From JANQJA01 sp965267485 (GTDB lineage Bacteria > Pseudomonadota > Gammaproteobacteria > Pseudomonadales > Azotimanducaceae): a DNA stretch of 64,000 bases. Made by a program: the position numbers and the translations under genes. Positions 53,401-61,464 of the stretch are shown here, piece after piece. Each line of letters starts with the position of its first letter. Position 1 is the stretch's first letter. The stretch spans positions 3,348,001-3,412,000 of the forward strand of contig OZ254080.1 of assembly GCA_965267485.1 (NCBI GenBank), given 5' to 3'. A model generated the notes under the pieces. That model did no database searches and was not told where the DNA came from. It saw only the letters and a program-made list of their open reading frames with translations.

Positions 53401-53431
53401 GTGGTTGGTGCTGCGCCGGAGCGCTACATCC

Positions 53432-53908
53432 TTATGAGGAGACAACCTGCGCCTGAACGCGCGCGCGTGCACGGTCGAGGTTGCGCTGGACGACCCTCGT
53501 ACCCGGCTTCAGCAGGGACGCCTTCTCGAGGTCAGCTACGGCTGCCTGCTTGTCACCACGCATGAAATTCAACACTGCGCGGTTGTTGTAGGCGAGCACC
53601 AGATCAACACCATTGGCGACTGCGGCATCGCAGTACTCGCCGGCGCGCTCGAATTCGCTTGTGGCAGCATAGGCCACACAGAGATTCACGAGTACGGGCG
53701 CGCGATCCAGCGCATGGCCGGCACGGTTCAGGGCGCGCTCGAGTTTGACGATACCGGCTTCGAAGTTGCCGGATTCGATGTCACGGGTGCCGGGGACTTC
53801 CTGGTTGGCCGTCTTCAGCTCCATTGCAGTGCTGGCAGTGGCAGCCTGGCTGCCCAGTCCAAGCGAAATGATCGTTGCGAGCGCAACAGCGGGGAATTTC
53901 TTGAACAT
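53432..53908 (-). CDS. Secreted TPR protein
   Basis: A 158-residue protein with a signal peptide (ending near AATAS) and two or three tetratricopeptide repeats (LVNLCVAYAATSEFERAGEYC and AYNNRAVLNFMRGDKQAA regions). It is probably periplasmic and mediates protein contacts. GAGG lies nine bases before the ATG. The 175-base gap to the CadC-like gene holds both promoters. Confidence 0.8.
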   Translation of the reverse strand: MFKKFPAVALATIISLGLGSQAATASTAMELKTANQEVPGTRDIESGNFEAGIVKLERALNRAGHALDRAPVLVNLCVAYAATSEFERAGEYCDAAVANGVDLVLAYNNRAVLNFMRGDKQAAVADLEKASLLKPGTRVVQRNLDRARARVQAQVVSS

Positions 53909-54083
53909 TGTATAATCCTCTTCGTTTGGTAGAACGTCTGTAGTTTTCCAGCACTCTCCCCTTGAGAGCTGACCTCATCATCGCGCCGCGGTCGGCCAAG
54001 TGCCTGATAAAACGCCAGAAAAACGCTAATGAAATGCTGAGGTTTGGGTGATTTCCGAGGCTTTCGCAGGATTTTGATCTCAC

Positions 54084-56396
54084 ATGCCGGATGAAAAGCC
54101 ATTTCGCGTCGGGGATTTCGAGGTCGACCCCGGGCTGAACACAGTGCATGGCCCCGAGGGCGTCCGGCAGATCGAGCCGAAGGCGATGCAGGTGCTGTGT
54201 GTGCTGTACCGGCGCGCGGGCGAAACCGTCAGCCGGGAAGACCTGCTGCAAGAGGTCTGGGCGGGCCGCATCGTCGTTGAAGAAACGCTGACCCGCACCA
54301 TCTCCCAGCTCAGACAGGCGTTCGGGGACGGCAAGCGTGAGCCCCGATACATCCAGACGATCCCGAAACGCGGCTACCGGCTGATCGCGGCGACCGACCC
54401 GGCAGCGAGCCCGCCCCCCGCCACCGAACCCCGGCCGGAGGACGCCGCCACCCCGGAGGAAGCGCCGCCGAAGCCCCCAATGCCCGAATCTTCAGGCGAT
54501 GCAACTCGCGCAGCGCCCCCAACCCGCTGGCGACGCTATGTCGCGGCAATCGTGATCCTCGCACTTGTCGGCCTCACGTGGCTGATGCTGCCGTCCGTTC
54601 CCGACGACGCGCGGGAAGACAGCGCCGGCAATGCAACCCCATCCGTCGCCGTGCTGCCGTTTGAGCATCTTGGCTCGGAACCCGAGGGCGCCTACCTGGC
54701 CGACGGCGTCGCCGAGGAACTCCTCAATGCGCTCGCCAGCGTGCCCGGGTTGCGCGTACCGTCGCGGCACTCTTCGTTCGCGTTCCGCGATCAGGGAAGC
54801 TCCCTCGACGAAATCTCCGAGGCGCTCGACGTGCGCCACATACTCGAAGGCAGCGTCCGGCGCTCCGGCGACGACTTGCGAATCAGCGCCAGGCTCGTTG
54901 ATGTCGAGACGGACACCACGCTCTGGTCGCGCCAGTTCGACGGGGAAATCGGGCGCATCTTCGAGGTGGAAGAGGAAATCGCCAATAGCGTACTCGACGC
55001 GCTGGAAGGCACGTTGCCAAGCCTGGCCGCGGCCCCGCCTTCCCGGTTTACGCGCTCCGAGAATGTCGATGCCTACAGCCTCTACCTGCAGGGCAATTAC
55101 TGGTGGATGAACGGAACGACCAGCAACTGGTTCTATCAGGCCCGCGACGCATTCGAAGAGGCCATCGCACTCGACCCGAAGTTCGCTGAGGCACACGGCA
55201 GCCTTGCCTACATCTATGCCCGGCATGATTTTCACGACCAGTACATGCCGAGCGACGAGGCCAACGCGCGCGCCGAACAGGCGATCGAGCGCGCCCTCGC
55301 ACTCGACGATCGGGTGACCGACGCGTACCACGCACGCGCCATCCTCGCGACGTCGCGCGGCGATTACGCGGCCGCAGAAGGCGCACTGGAGCGGGCGCTT
55401 GCGATCGAGCCCCGAAGCGCCGTGGCGCACTATCTGTACTCCGAACTCCATCTGGCCCGGAACGAGCCTGACCTTGCCCTCGCGGCCGCCGAACGCGCAC
55501 TGGCAATCGACCCGCTGTCACCCTGGGTCAATGTCAACAAGGCAATCGTGCTCTACCACCGCGGTGATCTCGATCGGGCCGCGGGTGTCATCGACGACGC
55601 CATCCGGATCGACCCCGAGTACACGTGGGCATTCCTCTGGCAGGCGGTCATCCGCCATTCCCAGGGTCGTCTTGCCGATGCCGTTGGCAGCATGAAGCGC
55701 TGCCTTGAGCTTGACCCGGCATCGGAGACGAATGCTGCCTACCTCGGCATGCTCTACCTGGAACTGATGGATGAAGACAGCGCCCGCCAACGGTTCGAAC
55801 AGGCGGCATCGCTGCACGGCGACAGCAACGCGGCCCGGTTCTGGGCTCGCTTCATCTCCCTCGTGGTCGACCGCGAAGATGACGATATTCTGCTGGCGCT
55901 GACCGGTGATGCGCTGGCGGGATTACACAACGAGCGGTATTCACTGATTCCCGTCATTGCCGATGCCGCCAAGGAGAAAGGCGCAGCAGGCAGCTTCGAG
56001 GGGGCGTTACTGCGCGAGGCACCGGCGCTCGCTGCAGCGACGCCCAACGTTCGGCCACGCCACGCCGACATTGCGCTGGCGCTTGCCGCGATCAAACAGT
56101 CAAGTGACCCCGCCACCAGCCAGCAGCTGACAGACGCTGTGCGGGTGAGCGCCGACGCATTTCCCGAGCTGTTCGCGAACCTCGGGCTCGATGCGAGATG
56201 GCATCTGGTGCGCGGCGACAAAGAGGCCGCCGTGACATCGCTGGAGCACACGCTGAACGACGGCTGGATCCGCGACTGGTGGTTGATCCGACAGTCTGCG
56301 ATTTTCGATCCGGTGCGCGAAACGCCCGCGTTCAAGCGAATCGACGAGCAGGTCAACGCACACGCCGCCCGGCAAGCGGCGCTGATCGTTCGCTAG
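54084..56396 (+). CDS. CadC-like membrane regulator with TolB-like and TPR domains
   Basis: A 770-residue one-component regulator: an N-terminal winged helix (about 5-101, with TRTISQLRQAF and PKRGYRL), a Pro-rich linker, one membrane helix (about 153-169) and a periplasmic part made of a TolB/adenylate-cyclase-associated domain (SVAVLPFEHL...GDDLRISARLVD) followed by many TPRs. The signal is sensed outside and the DNA-binding domain acts inside. No target is evident; the adjacent TPR and GNAT genes are candidates. Confidence 0.9.
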   Translation: MPDEKPFRVGDFEVDPGLNTVHGPEGVRQIEPKAMQVLCVLYRRAGETVSREDLLQEVWAGRIVVEETLTRTISQLRQAFGDGKREPRYIQTIPKRGYRLIAATDPAASPPPATEPRPEDAATPEEAPPKPPMPESSGDATRAAPPTRWRRYVAAIVILALVGLTWLMLPSVPDDAREDSAGNATPSVAVLPFEHLGSEPEGAYLADGVAEELLNALASVPGLRVPSRHSSFAFRDQGSSLDEISEALDVRHILEGSVRRSGDDLRISARLVDVETDTTLWSRQFDGEIGRIFEVEEEIANSVLDALEGTLPSLAAAPPSRFTRSENVDAYSLYLQGNYWWMNGTTSNWFYQARDAFEEAIALDPKFAEAHGSLAYIYARHDFHDQYMPSDEANARAEQAIERALALDDRVTDAYHARAILATSRGDYAAAEGALERALAIEPRSAVAHYLYSELHLARNEPDLALAAAERALAIDPLSPWVNVNKAIVLYHRGDLDRAAGVIDDAIRIDPEYTWAFLWQAVIRHSQGRLADAVGSMKRCLELDPASETNAAYLGMLYLELMDEDSARQRFEQAASLHGDSNAARFWARFISLVVDREDDDILLALTGDALAGLHNERYSLIPVIADAAKEKGAAGSFEGALLREAPALAAATPNVRPRHADIALALAAIKQSSDPATSQQLTDAVRVSADAFPELFANLGLDARWHLVRGDKEAAVTSLEHTLNDGWIRDWWLIRQSAIFDPVRETPAFKRIDEQVNAHAARQAALIVR

Positions 56397-56468
56397 CGCC
56401 ACAAGATCACATGTAACGATCACGTCCCGCGATGCGTCCTGATTCTGAACACTCAGGAGAACACGTAA

Positions 56469-56924
56469 ATGGCAGACGCGCCTATCGTCACCGTTCTGAC
56501 CCCGCAGCATGACCTCGAGGCGCTATGCCGTGAGATCAATAATGCCCAGTGGGATGAAGCCAACGACCTCTGCGACTACGATGCCGATTCCCTCGCGTAC
56601 TACCTGCAGCAGGCAGACACGGTCTTTCTTGCCTGTCACGCCGGCGACGGCGGTGCGCTCATGGGGATTGCGTCCGGCCGAATCCTGTACAAGCCTTATG
56701 AGAAGAGTCGCTGGCTCTATGTGGATGAAGTCGATACTGCCGTTGACCAGCGCCAGCGGGGCGCAGGCCGCGCCATGATGATGTCGTTTCTCGACATCGC
56801 AAAGCGCGAGGGCTGTGATGAAGTCTGGCTCGGAACCGAACCTGACAACGAACCCGCGAGGGCGCTATACCGGTCATTGTCTCCGGCCGAGGAGGAGCCT
56901 TTTGTTGGGTACACGTGGGAGTAA
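56469..56924 (+). CDS. GNAT-family N-acetyltransferase
   Basis: A 151-residue GNAT protein. YVDEVDTAVDQRQRGAGRAM is the acetyl-CoA-binding motif A (QRxxGA), and EPARALYRSL is motif B. The fold is like the aminoglycoside AAC(3)-I group, but without the conserved specificity residues that I could check, so a resistance call is not made. It is the last gene before the integron array and has a normal base composition for the chromosome. Confidence 0.8.
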   Translation: MADAPIVTVLTPQHDLEALCREINNAQWDEANDLCDYDADSLAYYLQQADTVFLACHAGDGGALMGIASGRILYKPYEKSRWLYVDEVDTAVDQRQRGAGRAMMMSFLDIAKREGCDEVWLGTEPDNEPARALYRSLSPAEEEPFVGYTWE

Positions 56925-57173
56925 CTGGCCCCACCGCGTTTCGCGGACGACCCCGTCTTGCACTCAACGAGACGGAGCGTCAGTATCCCAAGGCAGGACA
57001 GCGCCCCGAGTTATCTGGAACTTGTCCGTCCCGCGCGGGAATTATGTGGAAGATGTCCGTTTCAGCAGGCGCCCGAAGCGCCAGGAATGACGCCATGAGT
57101 GACCCAACCTATTGTTTCTCGAAAGGAATTTGGCCCGATTCCGGGTTATGTGGAACTCTTCCATATACTAAGT
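56925..57173. other. Non-coding boundary with three TTATSTGGAA repeats
   Basis: No gene is visible. TTATCTGGAA at 57011-57020, TTATGTGGAA at 57042-57051 and TTATGTGGAA at 57146-57155 recur on the same strand, with GTCCG following the first two. This looks like a recombination or binding-site array from a mobile element, perhaps the tyrosine-recombinase type that accompanies some IS91-like transposases. No integrase gene is present here. Confidence 0.6.
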
Positions 57174-57180
57174 GTTGAAC
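57174..57180 (+). other. Left core site of the cassette array
   Basis: GTTGAAC fits the GTTRRRY core cut by integron integrases. It is followed by ACTAGCC-like sequence that is nearly complementary to the bases before the attC of the first cassette (GGCAGTCCAAC), so it marks the left end of that cassette. It may be what remains of an attI site, or of an earlier attC. Confidence 0.6.
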
Positions 57181-57289
57181 TAGCCGTGCTACGCACGGAG
57201 AAGGCTGATAGGCGGCGAGACAACTTCTCAAGCTAATGTGCGCAAATCGAGGGTAGCCTCAGCAAGCTCGTTGGCTAGAGTCCCGTCGG

Positions 57290-58387
57290 ATGAGGCCAAC
57301 CATATCCAGCGTTCTTGATCAGCATCTCGAAGGTTTCCTCGAGACTCATAAACTCCCTTTGTACCAACTCAAGGCGTTGAAGTCGTTTCGCGCTTGTCGG
57401 ACGTCGATGCTCGGCAGTCATAGTCAGTACTGCGAGAACGGCCATCTGATGGGAGTCTGGTACAGCAGCTGCAAGCGTCGTGGCTGTGCGCAATGCCAGG
57501 GGTTGTCAAATGCTCGTTGGCTGGCGGCGCAGAAGGAGCGCCTCCTTGCGGTGACACATCATCACTGGATCTTCACGCTGCCGCACGAGTTATTGCCGCT
57601 ATGGCGCCATAACCGGGCAGCGATGCAAGACCTCCTGTTCAGGGCAGTAGCGGAGACGCTGTCAGTGTTGAGTCGTGATCGGAAGTACCTGAACGCCCAG
57701 CCTGGCTACTTGCTGACACTTCACACATGGGGCCGCAATCTGAGCCTGCATCCACACATTCATTGCTTGATCTCCCATGGCGGACTCGGCAAGGGAGACC
57801 AATGGGTCGAACCGCGAAGGAAGAGTCTTTTTCCTGCGCGCGTCATGATGCAACTATTTCGTGGCAAGTTTCTGAGTGCATTGCGCAATGAGCCTGATTT
57901 GGTGCTGCCGAAAGACATCCGTGAGGCTAGACTACGTGCGCTGATCAATCGTCTTGGCCGAAAGCCCTGGGTTGTGCACTGCTGCAAACCGTACCCGCAC
58001 GGCAAGGGCGTGGCGAGCTATCTGTCGCGTTACGTAAGAAGCGGGCCCATCAACAATCGTCAGCTTCGTCGAGTCGATAACGATCGTGTCGTCTTCCGTT
58101 TTCGCAATCATCGAACGTCTCGCGATTCGAAACAGACGCTGAGACCGGCCCAGTTCATTCTTCGACTGTGCGATCACATTCCCCAGCGCAGCAAGCCGAC
58201 GATTCGATACTACGGGCTATACCATGCCTGTCGCAGAAGGGCGTTAAACACAGCGCGGGAACATCATCGCCAGAGCCCTGTCCGCGAGGTGCCGGCGATC
58301 ACCTGGCAGGCCTACTTGCAGCGACTCGATCGAGTTCCGGTCTGTGACGAGTGTGGCGCGCACTTGCGCGAGCTCGTCCCGGCCTGA
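57290..58387 (+). CDS. IS91-family HUH/Y2 transposase
   Basis: A 365-residue rolling-circle transposase. A zinc-binding N-terminal domain has cysteines at about 48, 61, 66 and 69; the HUH motif is HIH at 156-158 (LHPHIHCL); the catalytic tyrosine pair is Tyr244 and Tyr248 in VASYLSRYV. It should nick one strand and move it by rolling-circle replication. The length is near that of IS91/ISCR relatives, and no frameshift is seen. ATG 57290 precedes the zinc domain by about 48 residues. Confidence 0.92.
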   Translation: MRPTISSVLDQHLEGFLETHKLPLYQLKALKSFRACRTSMLGSHSQYCENGHLMGVWYSSCKRRGCAQCQGLSNARWLAAQKERLLAVTHHHWIFTLPHELLPLWRHNRAAMQDLLFRAVAETLSVLSRDRKYLNAQPGYLLTLHTWGRNLSLHPHIHCLISHGGLGKGDQWVEPRRKSLFPARVMMQLFRGKFLSALRNEPDLVLPKDIREARLRALINRLGRKPWVVHCCKPYPHGKGVASYLSRYVRSGPINNRQLRRVDNDRVVFRFRNHRTSRDSKQTLRPAQFILRLCDHIPQRSKPTIRYYGLYHACRRRALNTAREHHRQSPVREVPAITWQAYLQRLDRVPVCDECGAHLRELVPA

Positions 58388-58409
58388 GAGCCAGTATATG
58401 GGAGCTGTA

Positions 58410-58423
58410 TCCCGGAACCGGGA
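58410..58423. repeat. Hairpin after the transposase gene
   Basis: TCCCGG-AA-CCGGGA is a perfect inverted repeat 23 bases after the transposase stop. It could be part of the terIS or oriIS end of the IS91-like unit. An identical copy is at 59202-59215 within the duplication. Confidence 0.5.
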
Positions 58424-58561
58424 GAAGCTGCTGTGCGTGCGACTAACTGAACACGACATGATCAAGCCCTCTATCAAAGCCACCGCGCATGCTCTTACCT
58501 TGAGTCATGCCTTGTCGTCGAGCATGTATCGGGACTAAGCTTCCACAGGCAGCAGACGGCA

Positions 58562-58660
58562 GTCCAACATGAAGTTGAAGCAGACCAGACAACCTGTCAC
58601 TCCGGTTGCTATCGCAACCTCCGCGCCAGAACGATCTGGCTACTTAACTTGGTGTTCAAG
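58562..58660 (+). repeat. attC site 1 (cassette 1)
   Basis: R'' GTCCAAC at 58562-58568; right core GTTCAAG at 58654-58660, where the last bases come from the duplicated transposase sequence and do not fit RRRY. The rest of the site is identical to attC site 2. Confidence 0.9.
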
Positions 58661-59179
58661 TTTCTGAGTGCATTGCGCAATGAGCCTGATTTGGTGCTGC
58701 CGAAAGACATCCGTGAGGCTAGACTACGTGCGCTGATCAATCGTCTTGGCCGAAAGCCCTGGGTTGTGCACTGCTGCAAACCGTACCCGCACGGCAAGGG
58801 CGTGGCGAGCTATCTGTCGCGTTACGTAAGAAGCGGGCCCATCAACAATCGTCAGCTTCGTCGAGTCGATAACGATCGTGTCGTCTTCCGTTTTCGCAAT
58901 CATCGAACGTCTCGCGATTCGAAACAGACGCTGAGACCGGCCCAGTTCATTCTTCGACTGTGCGATCACATTCCCCAGCGCAGCAAGCCGACGATTCGAT
59001 ACTACGGGCTATACCATGCCTGTCGCAGAAGGGCGTTAAACACAGCGCGGGAACATCATCGCCAGAGCCCTGTCCGCGAGGTGCCGGCGATCACCTGGCA
59101 GGCCTACTTGCAGCGACTCGATCGAGTTCCGGTCTGTGACGAGTGTGGCGCGCACTTGCGCGAGCTCGTCCCGGCCTGA
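58657..59179 (+). pseudogene. Truncated IS91-family transposase (C-terminal part)
   Basis: Encodes residues 193-365 of the intact transposase, with the tyrosine pair but without the zinc domain and HUH motif, so it cannot be a working nickase. A TTG inside the preceding attC could start translation of this fragment (176 residues). It arose from the 792-bp duplication. Confidence 0.93.
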
Positions 59180-59448
59180 GAGCCAGTATATGGGAGCTGT
59201 ATCCCGGAACCGGGAGAAGCTGCTGTGCGTGCGACTAACTGAACACGACATGATCAAGCCCTCTATCAAAGCCACCGCGCATGCTCTTACCTTGAGTCAT
59301 GCCTTGTCGTCGAGCATGTATCGGGACTAAGCTTCCACAGGCAGCAGACGGCAGTCCAACATGAAGTTGAAGCAGACCAGACAACCTGTCACTCCGGTTG
59401 CTATCGCAACCTCCGCGCCAGAACGATCTGGCTACTTAACTTGGTGTT
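58657..59448 (+). repeat. 792-bp perfect tandem duplication
   Basis: 58657-59448 repeats 57865-58656. The unit runs from inside the transposase gene to the last T of the attC core GTT. The copy-to-copy junction thus falls right after GTT of attC site 1. I compared the two copies by eye and found no differences. Confidence 0.95.
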
Positions 59449-59452
59449 AGAC
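59354..59452 (+). repeat. attC site 2 (duplicate of site 1)
   Basis: R'' GTCCAAC at 59354-59360, right core GTTAGAC at 59446-59452. It is the intact right end of cassette 1 after duplication and joins cassette 2. Confidence 0.92.
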
Positions 59453-59460
59453 GCCTGATC

Positions 59461-59853
59461 ATGCTTAAGCGTATCGCGATCCCTGCAGCATCCTTCGCAA
59501 TAGGAGCGTTCGTGGGATTGTTCATTCTGACACTTCAGATTGCTGATGAGGGATTACGCTTATGGTTCAAGGAGCTTCAGGGTAAAACTGTGTTGGCGGT
59601 GGATCTGGTTGATCACCACATAGAAGACCGTTCTTTTAATTACGAAGCCCTTTGCACTCTCCAGCACATAATCCTCCCAGAACTAGAATCTAGTCCTCCT
59701 ATTAGGCCATGGCTGTTGAATCTTGTAGACCAAAAGTATGCCTACTACGATCAGCAGAGAAGGCAGTTGGCTAAAATGGCAAACTCGGCTATTGAGCGGT
59801 TGAAAGCTGCGAATCCTGAGCTAACTGTCGAAGAGTCAAAGTGTTTTGGCTAG
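59461..59853 (+). CDS. Cassette 2: hypothetical membrane-anchored protein
   Basis: A 130-residue protein with one N-terminal membrane helix (about 7-28) and a soluble helical remainder ending in NPELTVEESKCFG. I do not recognise the family. The ATG is eight bases after the core site, with no clear ribosome-binding site. It is visibly richer in A+T than the chromosomal genes. Confidence 0.65.
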   Translation: MLKRIAIPAASFAIGAFVGLFILTLQIADEGLRLWFKELQGKTVLAVDLVDHHIEDRSFNYEALCTLQHIILPELESSPPIRPWLLNLVDQKYAYYDQQRRQLAKMANSAIERLKAANPELTVEESKCFG

Positions 59854-59858
59854 GCGGC

Positions 59859-59957
59859 GTCTAACATGAAGTTGAAGCAGACCAGGGAACCTGTCACTCC
59901 GCTTGCTTGCGCAAGCTCCGCGCCAGAACCGCCTGGCAGCTTAACTAGGTGTTATAC
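59859..59957 (+). repeat. attC site 3 (cassette 2)
   Basis: R'' GTCTAAC, right core GTTATAC. The R'' matches the start of cassette 2 (GTTAGAC) exactly in complement, over ten bases. The right box context CTTAACTAGG has one change from the usual CTTAACTTGG. Confidence 0.94.
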
Positions 59958-59990
59958 GTCTTAGGGTACGCAGAGCTAAGAGGGCGCACT

Positions 59991-60266
59991 ATGGAGAAGA
60001 TGGAAGTCACATGGACGCTGACCATTAAGGTCTGGTGGAGTTTCTTCTGGAGGATGTTGGTCTTTGGCTTTCTTGGTGGGGCGGTAGCAGGCGGAATAGT
60101 TGGTTTTTGTCTAGGTGTTGTTGGTAGAGCTGAGCTAGTACCGCTCTACAGTGGCATTGCTGGATACGCCGTGGGGGTTCCTATATCGATCTGGGCTTTT
60201 AAGGTCCTCTTGGAGAAGAGGTTTAAAGGCTATTCACTAGCAGTTCTAAAGGACGGCGACGTATAA
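59991..60266 (+). CDS. Cassette 3: hypothetical membrane protein
   Basis: A 91-residue protein with two glycine-rich membrane helices (about 18-45 and 52-72). I chose ATG 59991, preceded by AAGAGGG. The stop codon TAA is supplied by the attC R'' (GTATAAC). Function unknown; the glycine zipper-like helix (GGAVAGGIVG) suggests oligomerisation in the membrane. Confidence 0.7.
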   Translation: MEKMEVTWTLTIKVWWSFFWRMLVFGFLGGAVAGGIVGFCLGVVGRAELVPLYSGIAGYAVGVPISIWAFKVLLEKRFKGYSLAVLKDGDV

Positions 60267-60359
60267 CATGAAGTTGAAGTGGACGTGGCAACCTGTCACG
60301 CCAATTGCTGGCGCAATCGGCGCGCCAGAACGACCACGCCACTTAACTTGGTGTTAGAC
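60261..60359 (+). repeat. attC site 4 (cassette 3)
   Basis: R'' GTATAAC, right core GTTAGAC. Central part CCAATTGCTGGCGCAATCGG-like loop region differs from its neighbours while the boxes are kept. Confidence 0.94.
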
Positions 60360-60373
60360 GCCTTTCGCGACTT

Positions 60374-60706
60374 ATGAAGCTGCCGAACTTCAGTGATGCA
60401 ATCATCGAAGAGGTGAAGCTTCGAGAGTACCTTCTCTCCCGTTCGCACCCAGTCGGACGCTTCAAGGCAAGCTACTTCGAATCGCTCGGATTTGAAGCCG
60501 GGAACTGGCGCGAGCTAGAACAAGCGTTCCGTGGACTGATTGCAAACGAAGAGGCTGAAGGCTCGGATCGAACAGAATTTGGCCAGAAATACACAGTTTC
60601 TGGCGAGATCAACGGGCCGGCTGGGTCGGGATTCCTTGTCACGGTTTGGATTGTGCTAAATTCGGAATCATTGCCGCGTTTCATCACAGCATATCCTGGA
60701 GGCTGA
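60374..60706 (+). CDS. Cassette 4, gene 1: DUF6883-like protein
   Basis: A 110-residue protein beginning MKLPN and containing YLLSRSHPVGRFKASYF, FGQKYTVSG and VTVWIVLNSESLPRFITAYPG, the pattern I associate with DUF6883. The family often sits next to a DUF4926 gene, as here. Some members are found beside polymorphic toxins and may be toxins or immunity-like proteins, but no function is established that I can cite. Confidence 0.75.
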   Translation: MKLPNFSDAIIEEVKLREYLLSRSHPVGRFKASYFESLGFEAGNWRELEQAFRGLIANEEAEGSDRTEFGQKYTVSGEINGPAGSGFLVTVWIVLNSESLPRFITAYPGG

Positions 60707-60707
60707 G

Positions 60708-60929
60708 ATGTACGAACTACTCTCCACGGTCGTCCTGTCGAAGGACATCCCTGAGCACCATCTTCGCGCTGGCGACGTGGGTGCGATTGTCGAAACCTAC
60801 GGTTCTGATGCTGTCGAGGTCGAGTTTGTAGCAGCATCTGGCCGCACGGTTGCCATACTTACTCTCGACAACGACGCGATCCGACCAATCAGCGATCACG
60901 ATATGTTGGCTGTTCGCCACGCGGTGTAG
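60708..60929 (+). CDS. Cassette 4, gene 2: DUF4926-like protein
   Basis: A 73-residue small beta-barrel protein (LRAGDVGAIVETYG, VEVEFVAASGRTVAILTL), fitting DUF4926. A strong GGAGG ribosome-binding site lies inside the 3' end of gene 1, and one base separates the genes, so they are co-translated. It may bind or neutralise the gene 1 product. Confidence 0.78.
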   Translation: MYELLSTVVLSKDIPEHHLRAGDVGAIVETYGSDAVEVEFVAASGRTVAILTLDNDAIRPISDHDMLAVRHAV

Positions 60930-60936
60930 TGGCGGC

Positions 60937-61035
60937 GTCTAACATAAAGTTGAAGTGGACGTGGCAACCTGTCACGTCCGTTGCTTGCGCAACGGCCGCG
61001 CCAGAACGACCACGCCACTTAACTTGGTGTTATGT
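60937..61035 (+). repeat. attC site 5 (cassette 4)
   Basis: R'' GTCTAAC, right core GTTATGT. One base differs near R'' (ATAAAG instead of ATGAAG). Confidence 0.94.
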
Positions 61036-61044
61036 GCCTTAGTG

Positions 61045-61353
61045 ATGCTTCGTAATCTTCTGATCTCAATCGCAATCGGCGCTTGCTTGTTTCACATACA
61101 AGTCCCGTTGCTGGCTTTGACTTCCTCGGTCTTCATCGGATCGTTTGAGGCAGGAGCATTTCAGTTCGTTGCCGGCTGTTTCTTGATTATCTTGACCCTA
61201 TTGGTGAATGGTCCGATCTGGTTTGCAGAAGCCGTCGGACAGCTAAACTTTCAGTACCCTACCCACGCGTTACTTGTCTCAACGTTTTGGTCGATTCTCT
61301 CCATGAGCCTTTTGAGCGGACGGGCAAAGGTAGCGGCAGATGGCGGCACATAA
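61045..61353 (+). CDS. Cassette 5: hypothetical membrane protein
   Basis: A 102-residue protein with three hydrophobic segments (about 3-30, 37-56 and 73-92). I chose ATG 61045, ten bases past the core. The TAA stop lies in the attC R''. I see no family resemblance. Confidence 0.65.
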   Translation: MLRNLLISIAIGACLFHIQVPLLALTSSVFIGSFEAGAFQFVAGCFLIILTLLVNGPIWFAEAVGQLNFQYPTHALLVSTFWSILSMSLLSGRAKVAADGGT

Positions 61354-61446
61354 CATGAAGTTGAAGTTGACCAGGGAACCTGTCACTCCGCTTGCTTGCG
61401 CAAGCTCCGCGCCAGAACCGCCTGGCAACTTAACTTGGTGTTATGC
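61348..61446 (+). repeat. attC site 6 (cassette 5)
   Basis: R'' ACATAAC, right core GTTATGC. Complementarity to the cassette start (GTTATGTGCC) extends to at least seven bases. Confidence 0.94.
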
Positions 61447-61464
61447 ACCTTCGGTGGTTCGCTA

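Larger units (their letters stand above)
57175..58654 (+). mobile_element. Cassette 1: IS91-family transposase unit with its own attC
   Basis: The unit begins with TTGAACTAGCC and ends in an attC whose R'' (GTCCAAC) and flank are nearly complementary to that beginning, the rule seen in all other cassettes here. It contains one transposase gene, a CCGTGC/GCACGG hairpin at 57184-57198 and a TCCCGG-AA-CCGGGA hairpin at 58410-58423 that could be transposon-end structures. It therefore reads as a transposase carried as an integron cassette. Confidence 0.75.

Noticed and set aside
56469..56924. Aminoglycoside 3-N-acetyltransferase resistance gene, first cassette of the array
   Set aside because: There is no attC after it and no core site before it, and only general GNAT motifs are visible.
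57174..57180. A confirmed attI site
   Set aside because: Only the seven-base core is recognisable and there is no intI gene beside it, so it is reported only as a core site.
58657..59179. A second transposase gene
   Set aside because: It is an exact copy of only the C-terminal half, without zinc domain and HUH motif.
59949..59990. Upstream start for the cassette 3 gene
   Set aside because: That start lies in the attC core and lacks a ribosome-binding site, while ATG 59991 has AAGAGGG ahead of it.
60955..61044. Protein-coding extension of cassette genes through the attC sites
   Set aside because: Several cassette frames stay open through attC, but the same peptide then appears in front of unrelated proteins, so it is a product of the shared site.
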